Positions 16,661 through 26,791 of a stretch of 64,000 bases of DNA are shown piece by piece. The notes below the pieces were generated by a model that was not told the origin of the DNA, did no database searches, and worked only from the letters and a program-made list of their open reading frames with translations. Position 1 is the first letter of the stretch, and each line of letters opens with the position of its first letter. Position numbers and translations under genes: made by a program. The DNA is from Lachnospiraceae bacterium (GTDB lineage Bacteria; Bacillota; Clostridia; Lachnospirales; Lachnospiraceae): assembly GCA_017427415.1 (NCBI GenBank), contig JAFRSU010000018.1, positions 35,069 through 99,068 of the forward strand, given 5' to 3'.

Positions 16661-18097
16661 ATGAAGAATATATTGTTTGCAGCATCGGAAGGTGTGCCTT
16701 TCATAAAGACGGGTGGTCTGGCAGATGTTATCGGTTCGCTCCCTAAGTATCTTAATAAGGCAGAATTTGATGTGCGTGTGATCATGCCCAAGTATACCTG
16801 CATTAAAGAAGAGCTTAAAAACTCCATGAAATATATCACCCATTTCTATATGGATCTTAACTGGAGAAGACAGTATGTAGGCATTTTTGAGGCCGAGTAC
16901 GAAGGGATCAAGTATTATTTTATAGATAACGAGTTCTATTTCCAGGGCTTTGCTCCGTATGGAAATATATACGAGGACATAGAAAAGTTTGCATTTTTCT
17001 GCCGTGCGGTGCTTTCGGCACTGCCAGTCATAGGATTCAGGCCGGATATCATCCACTGTCATGACTGGCAGACAGGACTTATACCCGTATTTTTACATGA
17101 TTCGTTCCAAAGCAATGAGTTTTATTGGGGCATAAAGACCATCATGACCATACATAACCTTAAGTTCCAGGGTGTATGGGATAAAAAAGTCATTAAAGAG
17201 ATCACAGGTCTTTCGGATTATTACTTTACTCCTGATAAGCTCGAGTATAAGGGTGATTCGAACTACTTAAAGGGCGGTATAGTATATGCCGATTATGTGA
17301 CTACCGTAAGTACCACATATGCCGAAGAGATCAAGATGCCTTTTTACGGTGAAGGTCTGGACGGTCTGATGCGTGCCCGTTCCAACTGCCTGTCGGGTAT
17401 AGTGAACGGCCTTGATTATGATGAGTATAATCCTGAAACGGATCCTTTCATCGTCAACAACTTTAATGCCATGAATTTCCGTAAGGAAAAGGTAAAGAAC
17501 AAGACGGCACTCCAGGAGGAACTCGGGTTAGAGGTCAATGAGGATAAGTTTATGATCGGTATCTGCTCGAGACTTACCGACCAAAAAGGCCTTGATCTTG
17601 TTGACTGTGTTATAGAGGAGATATGTGCCGAGGATACCCAGTTTGTTATCTTAGGTACAGGAGATCCCAAGTATGAGAATCTGTTCAGACACTTTGCATG
17701 GAAGTATCCTGACAGGGTTTCTGCCAATATTTTCTATTCAAATGAACGTTCGCACAGGATATATGCCGCAAGTGATGCTTATCTGATGCCTTCACTGTTT
17801 GAGCCCTGCGGACTTTCACAGCTTATGAGTTTAAGATACGGTACTGTTCCTATAGTAAGAGAGACCGGCGGTCTTAAAGATACTGTCATTCCGTACAATG
17901 AGTACGAGAACTCGGGAGACGGCTTCAGTTTCTGCAATTACAATGCACATGAGATGCTTGCGACTATAAGATATGCCAAATCGGTATATTACGGAAAGAA
18001 GCGCGAATGGAACAAGCTCATCGACAGAGGTATGGCAGCAGACTTTTCCTGGAACAATTCGGCAAAGCAGTATGAGGAGTTGTACAGAAGACTCTGA
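16661..18097 (+). CDS. glgA: Glycogen synthase
   Basis: A 478-residue GT5-family glycogen synthase that adds glucose from ADP-glucose to growing alpha-1,4-glucan in the cytoplasm. The substrate-binding KTGGLADV motif is near the N-terminus and the C-terminal active-site segment reads FEPCGLSQLMSLRYG. Start ATG 16661 follows AAGGAGG by seven bases and gives MKNILFAASEGVPFIKTGG; the longer frame from 16619 lacks a site. No other glycogen genes are adjacent, so it is a stand-alone cistron closed by a terminator. Confidence 0.95.
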   Translation: MKNILFAASEGVPFIKTGGLADVIGSLPKYLNKAEFDVRVIMPKYTCIKEELKNSMKYITHFYMDLNWRRQYVGIFEAEYEGIKYYFIDNEFYFQGFAPYGNIYEDIEKFAFFCRAVLSALPVIGFRPDIIHCHDWQTGLIPVFLHDSFQSNEFYWGIKTIMTIHNLKFQGVWDKKVIKEITGLSDYYFTPDKLEYKGDSNYLKGGIVYADYVTTVSTTYAEEIKMPFYGEGLDGLMRARSNCLSGIVNGLDYDEYNPETDPFIVNNFNAMNFRKEKVKNKTALQEELGLEVNEDKFMIGICSRLTDQKGLDLVDCVIEEICAEDTQFVILGTGDPKYENLFRHFAWKYPDRVSANIFYSNERSHRIYAASDAYLMPSLFEPCGLSQLMSLRYGTVPIVRETGGLKDTVIPYNEYENSGDGFSFCNYNAHEMLATIRYAKSVYYGKKREWNKLIDRGMAADFSWNNSAKQYEELYRRL

Positions 18098-18107
18098 TAA
18101 ATATTAC

Positions 18108-18144
18108 GGCTGCTGCAGGAATGTGGCAGCCTTTTCATTTTTTT
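18108..18144 (+). terminator. Intrinsic terminator after glgA
   Basis: The stem GGCTGC / GCAGCC with a 12-base loop is followed by TTTTCATTTTTTT, ten bases after the glgA stop. Confidence 0.8.
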
Positions 18145-18230
18145 GCTAAATGAAGGATGCGGAATATCGTTTCGTGACCGGAGAAACGCCAAAGATATTT
18201 ATAGTTGACATTGACTTTAGAGGGGTGCTT

Positions 18231-19757
18231 ATGAAAAAATTAGGAGAATTAACAGCCAGATTCGGCGATCTGCTCCTTTCGGATATAAGCGGGGCGGAGC
18301 TTGATAAAGATATCTCTTCGATAGTATATGATACCAGGACCAAGATAGAAAAGGATGCAGCCTTCGTATGTATAAAGGGTGCTTCGTTTGACGGACATGA
18401 ATTTGCTTTAGAAGCCGTAAAAAGCGGAGCAGGAGTCCTTTTTGTCGAGGACGATATAAATCTTGATGATATTTCCGGCGGTGCTACAGGCAATGTAACC
18501 GTTATAAAGGTAAAGGACACCCGTAAGGCATTATCTCTTCTTTCTGCGGCATGGTTCGATCATCCAGCCGATAAGCTTACCACTATTGGTCTTACCGGTA
18601 CCAAGGGTAAGTCCACCACCTGCTATATGATAAAAAGCATACTTGAGGGTGCCGGCAGAAAATGCGGTATAATCGGTACCATCGGTATCGTTATAGGAGA
18701 AAAGGTTTACGAGACCCATAATACGACCCCTGAGTCATTCTTAGTTCAGGAATACATGAAGATGATGGTCGATGCGGGATGCGATACTCTTATCATGGAG
18801 GTATCATCACAGGGACTTAAGCAATCCAGGGTATACGGCGTGATATTCGATATCGCCGTGTTCACCAACCTGTCAAAGGATCATATCGGCGGTGCGGAGC
18901 ATAAGGATTTTGAAGAGTATGTATATTGCAAATCACTTTTGTTTAAGCAGTGCAAAAAGGCAGTAGTAAATACAGATGATCCTCATTTTACGGATATGAT
19001 AAAGGACAGCACTGCTGAGATTGAGGGCTTCTGTATAGACGGGGCTGCATCCGCGGATATTACAAAGAAAATTACCGTTATTGAAAAAGCATCAGGTCTC
19101 ACTCTTACCAAAAAGGGCGGTATCATGGGGATAGAGTTCGACTATGCCGGACATTTTCCGGGTAAGGCGGCGCTTTCAATACCCGGCAGGTTCAATGTTA
19201 TGAATGCACTTTGTGCCATAACCGTATGCTCACATTTTACAAATGACACTAAGGTCATATCGGATGCTCTGTACAGCGTACATGTGAGAGGCCGTTTGGA
19301 GCCGGTAAAGATATCGGACAGATTTACTCTGCTTATAGACTATGCACATAATGCGGTGGCATTGGAAAATGTACTCGGAACCTTAAGAGAGTATGAGCCG
19401 GGACGACTGGTATGTCTTTTCGGATGCGGAGGCAACAGGTCTAAGGACAGAAGATACGAGATGGGCGAGATCTCCTCGAAGATGGCCGATCTGACTGTGG
19501 TAACATCGGATAATCCCAGATATGAAAAGCCCGAGGATATCATTAATGATATCCTTATCGGAGTAAACAGGGGGACCGGAAAATATATAACCATACCTGA
19601 CAGAAGGGACGCCATCAGATATGTTATAGAAAACGCTGAAGACGGGGACTGTATCCTTCTTGCCGGCAAAGGCAACGAGGATTACCAGGAGATAGAAGGC
19701 GTACGGTATCATATGGATGAAAGGGAGATAATCGCTGATATTGTCGGGGGAGTGTGA
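18231..19757 (+). CDS. murE: UDP-MurNAc-tripeptide synthetase (meso-DAP adding)
   Basis: A 508-residue Mur ligase that adds the third residue to the peptidoglycan stem peptide in the cytoplasm. It has the ATP-binding loop GLTGTKGKSTT, NTTPES, EVSSQGLKQSRV and the DYAHN segment of the family. DNPR at about residues 427-430 is the signature of meso-diaminopimelate-specific MurE, so the wall is predicted to be of the DAP type. Start ATG 18231 is chosen because GAGGGG precedes it and it gives MKKLGELTARFGDLL. The gene is separate from the division cluster at 37-46 kb and is followed four bases later by priA. Confidence 0.95.
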   Translation: MKKLGELTARFGDLLLSDISGAELDKDISSIVYDTRTKIEKDAAFVCIKGASFDGHEFALEAVKSGAGVLFVEDDINLDDISGGATGNVTVIKVKDTRKALSLLSAAWFDHPADKLTTIGLTGTKGKSTTCYMIKSILEGAGRKCGIIGTIGIVIGEKVYETHNTTPESFLVQEYMKMMVDAGCDTLIMEVSSQGLKQSRVYGVIFDIAVFTNLSKDHIGGAEHKDFEEYVYCKSLLFKQCKKAVVNTDDPHFTDMIKDSTAEIEGFCIDGAASADITKKITVIEKASGLTLTKKGGIMGIEFDYAGHFPGKAALSIPGRFNVMNALCAITVCSHFTNDTKVISDALYSVHVRGRLEPVKISDRFTLLIDYAHNAVALENVLGTLREYEPGRLVCLFGCGGNRSKDRRYEMGEISSKMADLTVVTSDNPRYEKPEDIINDILIGVNRGTGKYITIPDRRDAIRYVIENAEDGDCILLAGKGNEDYQEIEGVRYHMDEREIIADIVGGV

Positions 19758-19761
19758 CAAT

Positions 19762-22014
19762 ATGTATGCGGATATTATAATAGATATTTCTGTCGAAAAC
19801 CTTGACAGGACTTATCAATACAGGATCCCGGAACATCTGTCGGGTAATATCGGTGCGGGTGACAGAGTGATCATTCCGTTCGGAAAAGGCGACAGAAAGA
19901 TAAAGGGATATATAGTAGGGCTTTCGGATATACCGAAGATACCGGAGGAAAAGATAAAGGATATCGAATCCTTATGCCCCGGCGATATAGGTATAGATGA
20001 TAAGATGATATCGCTTGCGTTCTGGATGAAGGAACACTTCGGCTCCACTGCGAATGAAGCGTTAAAATGCGTCATTCCCGTAAAAAGAGTGGTAAAAAAC
20101 AAGGTAAACAGGACCATACTTCCGGCAGTACCGCTTCCTGCACTAAAAGGGGCTCTCGATAAAGCGGAAAAGAGACATTGGTCCGCAAAAGAAAGACTGC
20201 TCAAAGAGCTTATCGCCGAATACGATACAGGGCTTAACTATGAGCTTGTAACCGATAAGCTGAACGTACTCCCGGCTACAGTAAAAGCACTCGAAAAAGA
20301 CGGGACTATAAAGATAGAAAGTATTCTTAAGTACAGAAACTATGCAGGAACAGCGATAGCCGATGCATTAGAGGAAGGTGTCGGGAAGAATATTGAGCTC
20401 AATCCCGAACAAAGAGCGATAAGTGACAGCATCATATCGGATATGAAGGCCGGTATCCACGGAAAATATCTGATACACGGCATCACCGGAAGCGGAAAGA
20501 CCGAGGTGTATCTTGCAGTCATAGATGAAGTGATACGTCAGGGGAAAAGCGTGATCATGCTGATACCCGAGATAGCACTTACATATCAGACGGTAAAAAG
20601 GTTTTATAAAAGATTCGGTGAGGGTATATCGGTACTTAACTCACGTATGTCGGCCGGAGAAAGATATGACCAGTATTTAAGGGCCAAAAACGGGGACACA
20701 CGGATAGTGATAGGCCCGCGTTCCGCCGTATTTACTCCTTTTGACAACTTGGGCCTTATCATTATAGATGAGGAGCATGAAGGCTCCTATAAGAGCGAGA
20801 ATTCCCCCAGGTACAGCACAAGGGATGTGGCAGCAAGACGTGCCGAGACGGAGGGAGCGTCACTTATACTCGGTTCCGCCACACCGTCCTTAGAAAGCTA
20901 CAGTGCTGCATGCGCGGGAAGGATCAAGCTGTTCGAGCTTGAAAAAAGAGCGGGAGACGCAGAGCTTCCTTGTGTTTATATAGCTGACTTAAAAGAGGAA
21001 CTAAAAGCAAAAAACAGGTCGATATTTTCCAGAAAACTTAAGGAGCTTATAGCGGACCGTTTAGAAAAAAAAGAACAGGTGATGCTCTTTATCAACCGAA
21101 GGGGGCATTCGGGTTTTGTAAACTGCAGGAGCTGCGGACATGTGATAAAATGTCCTCATTGTGACGTATCACTGACATATCATAATAACGGAAAGCTTGT
21201 GTGCCACTATTGCGGTTTTGAGCAGGATATGGTAAAATCCTGTCCCGAGTGCGGTTCGCCGTATATAAAGGCTTTCGGTACAGGCACCCAAAAGGTGGAA
21301 GAACTTTTGGCTGTCGAGTTTCCGGAGGCTAAAGTACTCAGGATGGACCATGATACCACAAAGCAGAAGGAAAGCTATGACGAGATACTTTCAAAGTTTG
21401 CCGACCATGAGGCGGATATCTTAGTCGGAACACAGATGATAGTGAAAGGGCATGATTTCCACAGGGTGACGTTAGTCGGTATATTGCTTGCGGATATGTC
21501 TTTATATTCAGAGGATTTCAGAAGTGCGGAGAAAACCTTCGAGCTTTTATCCCAGGCGGCAGGACGGGCAGGAAGAGGAAGTGCTAAGGGAGCCGTGGTC
21601 ATACAGACATATAATCCCGAGCATTATGCTGTGGCTGCAGCAGCAGCACATGATTATAAGAGCTTTTATAATGAAGAGATGGGATTTCGACATCTTATGA
21701 ACTACCCGCCGTCATGGAACATATTAAAGGTGCTGATAACAGGCGGAAACGCGGAGAGCCTGGTAAGGGAAGTAAACCGTATAGCCCCGTGTATCAAAGG
21801 GATAATCGATGAAAGAAAACCGGGGTACGGACACGCCGTAAAGCTGTTCGGACCGTCAGAGGAAAAGATATTTAAGCTCAATGATACATACAGGTATTCG
21901 GCATATCTTAAATCAGATGACTATGCGGAGCTTGTAAGGATAAAGGATAGGCTTATCGGCTATACGCCGGAAGATAAGGGTGTAACGATACAGTTTGACT
22001 TTAACCCTGCGTGA
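19762..22014 (+). CDS. priA: Primosomal protein N' (replication restart helicase PriA)
   Basis: A 750-residue superfamily 2 DNA helicase that reloads the replisome at stalled forks. Walker A GITGSGKTEVY lies near residue 240 and the DEEH box (IIIDEEHEGSYK) near residue 336. The zinc-binding cysteines start around residue 455 in CRSCGHVIKCPHC, followed by CHYCG and CPECGS. Helicase motifs V-VI appear as VGTQMIVKGHDF and QAAGRAGRG. Start ATG 19762 follows GGGGGAG and gives MYADIIIDISV, the normal start; an in-frame TTG at 19741 overlaps murE. It is followed by def and fmt, the standard arrangement. Confidence 0.96.
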   Translation: MYADIIIDISVENLDRTYQYRIPEHLSGNIGAGDRVIIPFGKGDRKIKGYIVGLSDIPKIPEEKIKDIESLCPGDIGIDDKMISLAFWMKEHFGSTANEALKCVIPVKRVVKNKVNRTILPAVPLPALKGALDKAEKRHWSAKERLLKELIAEYDTGLNYELVTDKLNVLPATVKALEKDGTIKIESILKYRNYAGTAIADALEEGVGKNIELNPEQRAISDSIISDMKAGIHGKYLIHGITGSGKTEVYLAVIDEVIRQGKSVIMLIPEIALTYQTVKRFYKRFGEGISVLNSRMSAGERYDQYLRAKNGDTRIVIGPRSAVFTPFDNLGLIIIDEEHEGSYKSENSPRYSTRDVAARRAETEGASLILGSATPSLESYSAACAGRIKLFELEKRAGDAELPCVYIADLKEELKAKNRSIFSRKLKELIADRLEKKEQVMLFINRRGHSGFVNCRSCGHVIKCPHCDVSLTYHNNGKLVCHYCGFEQDMVKSCPECGSPYIKAFGTGTQKVEELLAVEFPEAKVLRMDHDTTKQKESYDEILSKFADHEADILVGTQMIVKGHDFHRVTLVGILLADMSLYSEDFRSAEKTFELLSQAAGRAGRGSAKGAVVIQTYNPEHYAVAAAAAHDYKSFYNEEMGFRHLMNYPPSWNILKVLITGGNAESLVREVNRIAPCIKGIIDERKPGYGHAVKLFGPSEEKIFKLNDTYRYSAYLKSDDYAELVRIKDRLIGYTPEDKGVTIQFDFNPA

Positions 22015-22074
22015 TGTAAATACATTAAAGATATCTGTCTTTAAAATACTATAAATATGAAACGGAGAAAAAAC

Positions 22075-22545
22075 ATGGCATTAAGAAACATCAGGACTGA
22101 GGGAGACCCGATACTCGGGAAGATCTCCAAACCCGTACTTGAAATGAATGATAAGACAAAGGTACTGATCGGGGATATGTTAGAGACCATGTACCATGCA
22201 AACGGCGTAGGCCTTGCAGCCGTACAGGTCGGTGTACTGAAAAGAGTGGTAGTGATAGACGTATCCGAAGACGGTGACAGCCCCATCATACTTATAAATC
22301 CCGAGATAGTCGATAAATCCGGTTCACAGACAGGTGATGAAGGATGCCTTAGCGTACCCGGGAAAAGCGGTGTGGTTACCCGTGCCAATCATGTAAAGGT
22401 AAAGGCTTTTAACGAGAAAATGGAGCTTTTCGAGCTTGAGGGGGATGAGCTTTTGGCTCGTGCCATACAACATGAGGTTGACCATCTTGACGGAATATTG
22501 TATACTTCTAAGGTTGAGGGACCTATAAAGACCGCTGAAGACTGA
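22075..22545 (+). CDS. def: Peptide deformylase
   Basis: A 156-residue metalloenzyme that removes the formyl group from nascent proteins. All three motifs are present: GVGLAAVQVG, EGCLS with metal ligand Cys91, and HEVDH with His133, Glu134 and His137. ATG 22075 is preferred over an in-frame ATG at 22057, because GGAGA lies between them at correct spacing and MALRNIRTEGDPIL is the family start. The neighbouring fmt encodes the opposing formylation step. Confidence 0.96.
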   Translation: MALRNIRTEGDPILGKISKPVLEMNDKTKVLIGDMLETMYHANGVGLAAVQVGVLKRVVVIDVSEDGDSPIILINPEIVDKSGSQTGDEGCLSVPGKSGVVTRANHVKVKAFNEKMELFELEGDELLARAIQHEVDHLDGILYTSKVEGPIKTAED

Positions 22546-22616
22546 TATTTCAGCTCTTACCCGAAGAAGAGCAGGCAGGGTGCCGGTAAGCAAAAGCCTG
22601 CAGTGAGGATTATGAT

Positions 22617-23549
22617 ATGAAGATAGTATTTATGGGAACACCCGACATCGCAGCGGGTGTACTTGCATCGCTGTTAGACTCGGAGCATGAAATCCTGGGC
22701 GTGGTCACACAGCCTGATAAGCCCAACCAGCGCGGTAACGGGATCACATTTTCACCTGTAAAGCAGAAGGCTCTTGAAGCGGGGCTTAAGATATTCCAGC
22801 CGCAAAAGGCATCGGATGAGGCTTTTGTGGAGGAATTAAGAAAGCTTGCCCCCGATGTAATAGTAGTGGTAGCATTCGGACAGATATTGAAAAATAATAT
22901 ACTCTCGCTCCCGAAATACGGGTGTATAAATGTACATGCATCCCTGCTTCCGAAATACAGGGGTGCGTCTCCCATACAGTGGGCAGTGATAAACGGTGAT
23001 GAAGAAACAGGTGTTACTATCATGCATATGGATGCGGGCATAGATACAGGGGATATGATCCTTCAGAAGAAGATCACCTTGGCACCCGATGAAACAGCAG
23101 GATCGTTATTTGACAGACTGACCGAAATATCGGGTCCCACACTGTTAGAAGCCTTAAAGAGCATAGAAGACGGAACAGCCGTGAGTATTCCGCAAAACGA
23201 TGCTGAAGCCACATATGTGAGCATGCTTAAAAAATCCATGGGCAAGCTTAACTTTAACCACAGTGCCGTGGAGCTTGAGAGACTTATAAGAGGTCTTATA
23301 CCGTGGCCGGGAGCATATACCTTTGTCGGCGGAAAAATGCTTAAGATATGGAAGGCAGGTATTGCTGCCGATTATGAGGATGTAGAAGCAGCCGCCGGGC
23401 AGATCAGGATCGTGGACAATGCCGTATTCATCGGTACAGAGGATAAGCCTTTGGAGATCTTAGAACTTCAGCTCGAAGGTAAAAAACGTATGGCAGCGAG
23501 CGATTTTGTAAGAGGAACGGTTATAGCGGACGGAACTTTCGTTGAGTGA
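22617..23549 (+). CDS. fmt: Methionyl-tRNA formyltransferase
   Basis: A 310-residue enzyme that formylates initiator Met-tRNA using 10-formyltetrahydrofolate. The catalytic formyltransferase region contains NVHASLLPKYRGASPIQWAV and HMDAGIDTGDMI; the smaller C-terminal tRNA-binding domain follows from about residue 205. It sits between def and rsmB as in most Firmicutes. Its stop lies within the upstream end of the rsmB leader. Confidence 0.96.
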   Translation: MKIVFMGTPDIAAGVLASLLDSEHEILGVVTQPDKPNQRGNGITFSPVKQKALEAGLKIFQPQKASDEAFVEELRKLAPDVIVVVAFGQILKNNILSLPKYGCINVHASLLPKYRGASPIQWAVINGDEETGVTIMHMDAGIDTGDMILQKKITLAPDETAGSLFDRLTEISGPTLLEALKSIEDGTAVSIPQNDAEATYVSMLKKSMGKLNFNHSAVELERLIRGLIPWPGAYTFVGGKMLKIWKAGIAADYEDVEAAAGQIRIVDNAVFIGTEDKPLEILELQLEGKKRMAASDFVRGTVIADGTFVE

Positions 23550-23568
23550 TCATAAGGGGAAGTTAAAA

Positions 23569-24900
23569 TTGAGTGCCAGAAACACAGTGCTTGACAGCCT
23601 TATAAAGGTTTTGGAAGAAAAAAAGCCGCTTCATATTGTCCTTAAGGAAGCTTTAGGGAAAACGGAAACAAAAGAGGACAGAAAATTTATCTCGAGGCTT
23701 GTGAGAGGCTGTGTGGAAAGAGCCCTGACGCTTGACGGGATAATAAACAGATATTCCAAGGTGAAGGCGGATAAGCAGAAGCCGGTCATAAGGAATATAT
23801 TAAGAGAAGGCATATATCAGATATTGTTTATGGATTCGGTCACGGATTTTGCCGCGTGTAACGAATCGGTAAAGCTTGCGGGAAAAAGAGGTTTCAGGAG
23901 TCTTGCGGGCTTTATAAACGGAAATTTAAGAAATATATGCCGTGAAAAGGAAAGTATTTTAGATGATATTGAGAGGGCCGGACTTTCATATAAATATTCC
24001 GTACCGGATATCGTAGTTAATGAGTTTGTTAACAGCTTCGGAAAAGATAAGAGCGAAGAAGCCTTTAAGTATTTCTTCTCCGATACCGGAGTATCCTACA
24101 GGACAAATAAGACGAAATCGGAGCCGTCATTAATATATGATAAGTTTGAGGCTGCATTTAAGGATACGGATACCGTGATCAAAAAGAACAGGTATCTTGA
24201 CTGCTGCTTTACGCTTAAGGGTGCCGGAACTCCGGATGGTATGGAGGAGTTTAAGAACGGGACCGTGGTGGTACAGGATTTCAGCTCCGCACTTGCAGGC
24301 TTTATTGCTGATTCCTGTTGTAAGTGCAAGAAGGGAAAAGTCCTTGATCTTTGTGCTGCTCCGGGAGGAAAGAGCCTGCATTTGGCGGATATGGGGTACA
24401 GGATTACCTCATGTGATATCTCGGAGGCTAAATGTTCTCTTATACGGGAAGCTGCGGGCAGATGCGGTTTTTCGGATATAGATATAAGGGTAAACGATGC
24501 TTCTGTATATAATGAAGAGTTTAAGGAAGCATTTGATATAGTATTGTGTGACCTTCCCTGCTCGGGACTGGGCATTATAGGGAAAAAGCCGGATATAAAA
24601 TACAATGTCACGGATGAAAAGATCACGGAGCTTTCCCTGCTGCAAAGGGCCATACTTAAAAATGCCGTAAATTATGTTAAACCGGGCGGGATACTTATTT
24701 ACAGTACATGTACTATCACAGAAAGGGAAAATACCGAAAATTACGCCTTACTTATAAATGAGTGCGGGATGCGGAAGATACCGGTAAAGGATAATCTGCC
24801 GGAAGGCATCTTGCCGGCTAAAGCAGATGACGGCTATATCCTTATAAGGCCCGGACAGTATGAAAGCGACGGATTTTTCATATCCTGCTGCATGAGATGA
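23569..24900 (+). CDS. rsmB: 16S rRNA (cytosine(967)-C(5))-methyltransferase
   Basis: A 443-residue RsmB/Sun-type RNA methyltransferase. The N-terminal NusB-like RNA-binding domain spans about residues 1-140. The SAM-binding loop LDLCAAPGGKSLHLADMG is followed by CDLPCSGLGIIGKKPDIKY and the second catalytic cysteine in YSTCTITERENTEN. I take TTG 23569 as the start, because AAGGGGA is eight bases upstream and the next residues (SARNTVLDSLIKVLEE) match the family; TTG 23542, overlapping fmt, is the alternative and has no clear site. A non-ATG start is likely either way. Confidence 0.93.
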   Translation: MSARNTVLDSLIKVLEEKKPLHIVLKEALGKTETKEDRKFISRLVRGCVERALTLDGIINRYSKVKADKQKPVIRNILREGIYQILFMDSVTDFAACNESVKLAGKRGFRSLAGFINGNLRNICREKESILDDIERAGLSYKYSVPDIVVNEFVNSFGKDKSEEAFKYFFSDTGVSYRTNKTKSEPSLIYDKFEAAFKDTDTVIKKNRYLDCCFTLKGAGTPDGMEEFKNGTVVVQDFSSALAGFIADSCCKCKKGKVLDLCAAPGGKSLHLADMGYRITSCDISEAKCSLIREAAGRCGFSDIDIRVNDASVYNEEFKEAFDIVLCDLPCSGLGIIGKKPDIKYNVTDEKITELSLLQRAILKNAVNYVKPGGILIYSTCTITERENTENYALLINECGMRKIPVKDNLPEGILPAKADDGYILIRPGQYESDGFFISCCMR

Positions 24901-24948
24901 CGGCTGCTTTGTATACGGGCAGCAAAGAATGGATCAGAGGATTATCAT

Positions 24949-26007
24949 ATGATTTCAAAACCGGATTTACGTTCACTTTCATTGCAAGAACTAAAGCACG
25001 AAACAGAAGAAGCGGGGGAGAAGAGCTTCAGAGCGGTCCAGGTATATGAATGGCTTCATAAGAAGAATGTCTCGGGGCTTGATGAAATGAGCAATGTACC
25101 TGCCGCGTTTAAGGAAAAGCTTATAACAAAATATGAACTTTATTCCATGGTACCGATAAAGGTGCTTGAGGATGAAGAGGACGGGACAAGGAAATTCCTT
25201 TTTAAGACCATAGACGGCAATGCGATCGAAAGTGTACTTATGAAGTATGAGCACGGTTATTCGGCATGCATTTCCTCGCAGGTCGGATGCAAGATGGGAT
25301 GTGCTTTCTGTGCTTCGGGTATAGGAGGAAAGGTAAGGGACCTTACCTCAGGAGAGATGCTTGAGCAGATATATGAGATGCAGAAGGCTGCAAATGTCAG
25401 AATATCCAATATCGTAGTCATGGGGACCGGCGAGCCGTTTGATAATTTCGATAATTTCATACGCTTTTATGAGATGATAACCGATAAGGACGGACTGAAT
25501 ATCAGCGGCAGGAATATCACGGTATCCACCTGCGGCATAGTGGATAAGATAGTCGAGCTTGCGGATAAGGAATATGCCCTGACTCTTGCTATATCGCTCC
25601 ATGCACCTAATGATACGTTAAGAAAGACCATAATGCCGTCGGCAAACAGATATAAGATAAAGGATATAATGGAAGCCTGTGATTATTTCTTTAAAAAAAC
25701 AGGCAGGCGTGTTACCTTCGAATACAGTCTGATGTCCGGCGTAAATGATTCGGCTGAATGTGCAAAAGAGCTGGCAGAACTCGTAAAAGGCAAAAACTGC
25801 CACATTAATCTTATCCCCGTAAATCCCGTAAAAGAAAGGGATTTTAAGAGAAGCGGCAATGACAGGATAGCCGATTTTAAAAAATTGCTTGAAAAAAACA
25901 GAATAAATGTTACTATTAGAAGAGGAATGGGTAAAAATATCGATGCCGCATGCGGACAGCTAAGAAGAAGCTATATGAAAGGCGAAGCGGATATCGATGA
26001 AAAATAA
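24949..26007 (+). CDS. rlmN: Dual-specificity 23S rRNA/tRNA adenine C2-methyltransferase
   Basis: A 352-residue radical-SAM methyltransferase acting on A2503 of 23S rRNA and A37 of some tRNAs. The iron-sulfur cluster cysteines are Cys114, Cys118 and Cys121 (GCKMGCAFC). The family's VVMGTGEPFDN segment, SLHAPND and the catalytic Cys region near the C-terminus (RRGMGKNIDAACGQLR) are present; these separate RlmN from the resistance enzyme Cfr on typical alignments. Its stop codon directly abuts the PP2C gene start. Confidence 0.96.
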   Translation: MISKPDLRSLSLQELKHETEEAGEKSFRAVQVYEWLHKKNVSGLDEMSNVPAAFKEKLITKYELYSMVPIKVLEDEEDGTRKFLFKTIDGNAIESVLMKYEHGYSACISSQVGCKMGCAFCASGIGGKVRDLTSGEMLEQIYEMQKAANVRISNIVVMGTGEPFDNFDNFIRFYEMITDKDGLNISGRNITVSTCGIVDKIVELADKEYALTLAISLHAPNDTLRKTIMPSANRYKIKDIMEACDYFFKKTGRRVTFEYSLMSGVNDSAECAKELAELVKGKNCHINLIPVNPVKERDFKRSGNDRIADFKKLLEKNRINVTIRRGMGKNIDAACGQLRRSYMKGEADIDEK

Positions 26008-26766
26008 ATGGAAAGTGGGGTGATCCGGTTGCAGGCAGTTGCAAAGACAGATGTCGGTATTATGAGACAGATGAACCAGGACTATTGCTATGCCAATACT
26101 TCTGAAACCGGACTCCTGCCGAATCTGTTTATCGTGGCCGACGGAATGGGAGGCCATAACGCGGGAGATTATGCTTCCCGCTTCTGTGTGGAAAAGTTTG
26201 TGGAGCTGGTAAGAAATGCCGGCAGCGGGGTGGTAAGTAAGCTGAGTTTTTTGGAGAATGCCATAAGGGAAACGAATGAGCAGCTGATAGTAAGAGCTGC
26301 AGAGAACCCGGATCTTGAAGGCATGGGTACCACGTTTGTTGCGGCTACGATAGCGGACAACAATGAAATGGATGTCTTAAACATCGGCGATAGCCGGCTG
26401 TACATCATCGATTCCGAGATAAGACAGATCACCGAAGATCATTCGCTTGTCATGGAGATGGTAAAAAACGGGGATATAAAAAAGGAAGAAGCCAGATTCC
26501 ATCCCAAGAAAAACGTGGTTACGAGGGCCATAAGTGCTATCGGGGTGGTCATACCCGATATGTTCAGGGTTCCGGTAAAAAAAGACGATATAATCCTTCT
26601 GTGTTCGGACGGTTTATCAAATATGATTGCAGATTCGGAAATTTATGATATAATCAATGAGAATCGTGAGGATATTAACAAGGCTGCGGAGGTTCTGATA
26701 GAAAGGGCCAACCGGTACGGCGGCAGGGATAACATAACGGCCGTGCTTGTTAAGATAGAGGACTAA
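26008..26766 (+). CDS. PP2C-family protein phosphatase
   Basis: A 252-residue PrpC/Stp-type Ser/Thr phosphatase that reverses phosphorylation by the kinase encoded next to it. Metal-binding motifs are NQDY, DGMGGHNAGDYAS, GMGTTFVAA, NIGDSRLY, LCSDGLSNM and GGRDNITAVLV. ATG 26008 follows rlmN without a gap but has no ribosome binding site. TTG 26029 has GTGGGGTG at good spacing and gives the more usual short N-terminus (QAVAKTDVG), so the real start may be there. The rlmN-phosphatase-kinase-rsgA order is standard in Firmicutes. Confidence 0.94.
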   Translation: MESGVIRLQAVAKTDVGIMRQMNQDYCYANTSETGLLPNLFIVADGMGGHNAGDYASRFCVEKFVELVRNAGSGVVSKLSFLENAIRETNEQLIVRAAENPDLEGMGTTFVAATIADNNEMDVLNIGDSRLYIIDSEIRQITEDHSLVMEMVKNGDIKKEEARFHPKKNVVTRAISAIGVVIPDMFRVPVKKDDIILLCSDGLSNMIADSEIYDIINENREDINKAAEVLIERANRYGGRDNITAVLVKIED

Positions 26767-26791
26767 AAAGCGTTTATTGTGAGGAAAAAAG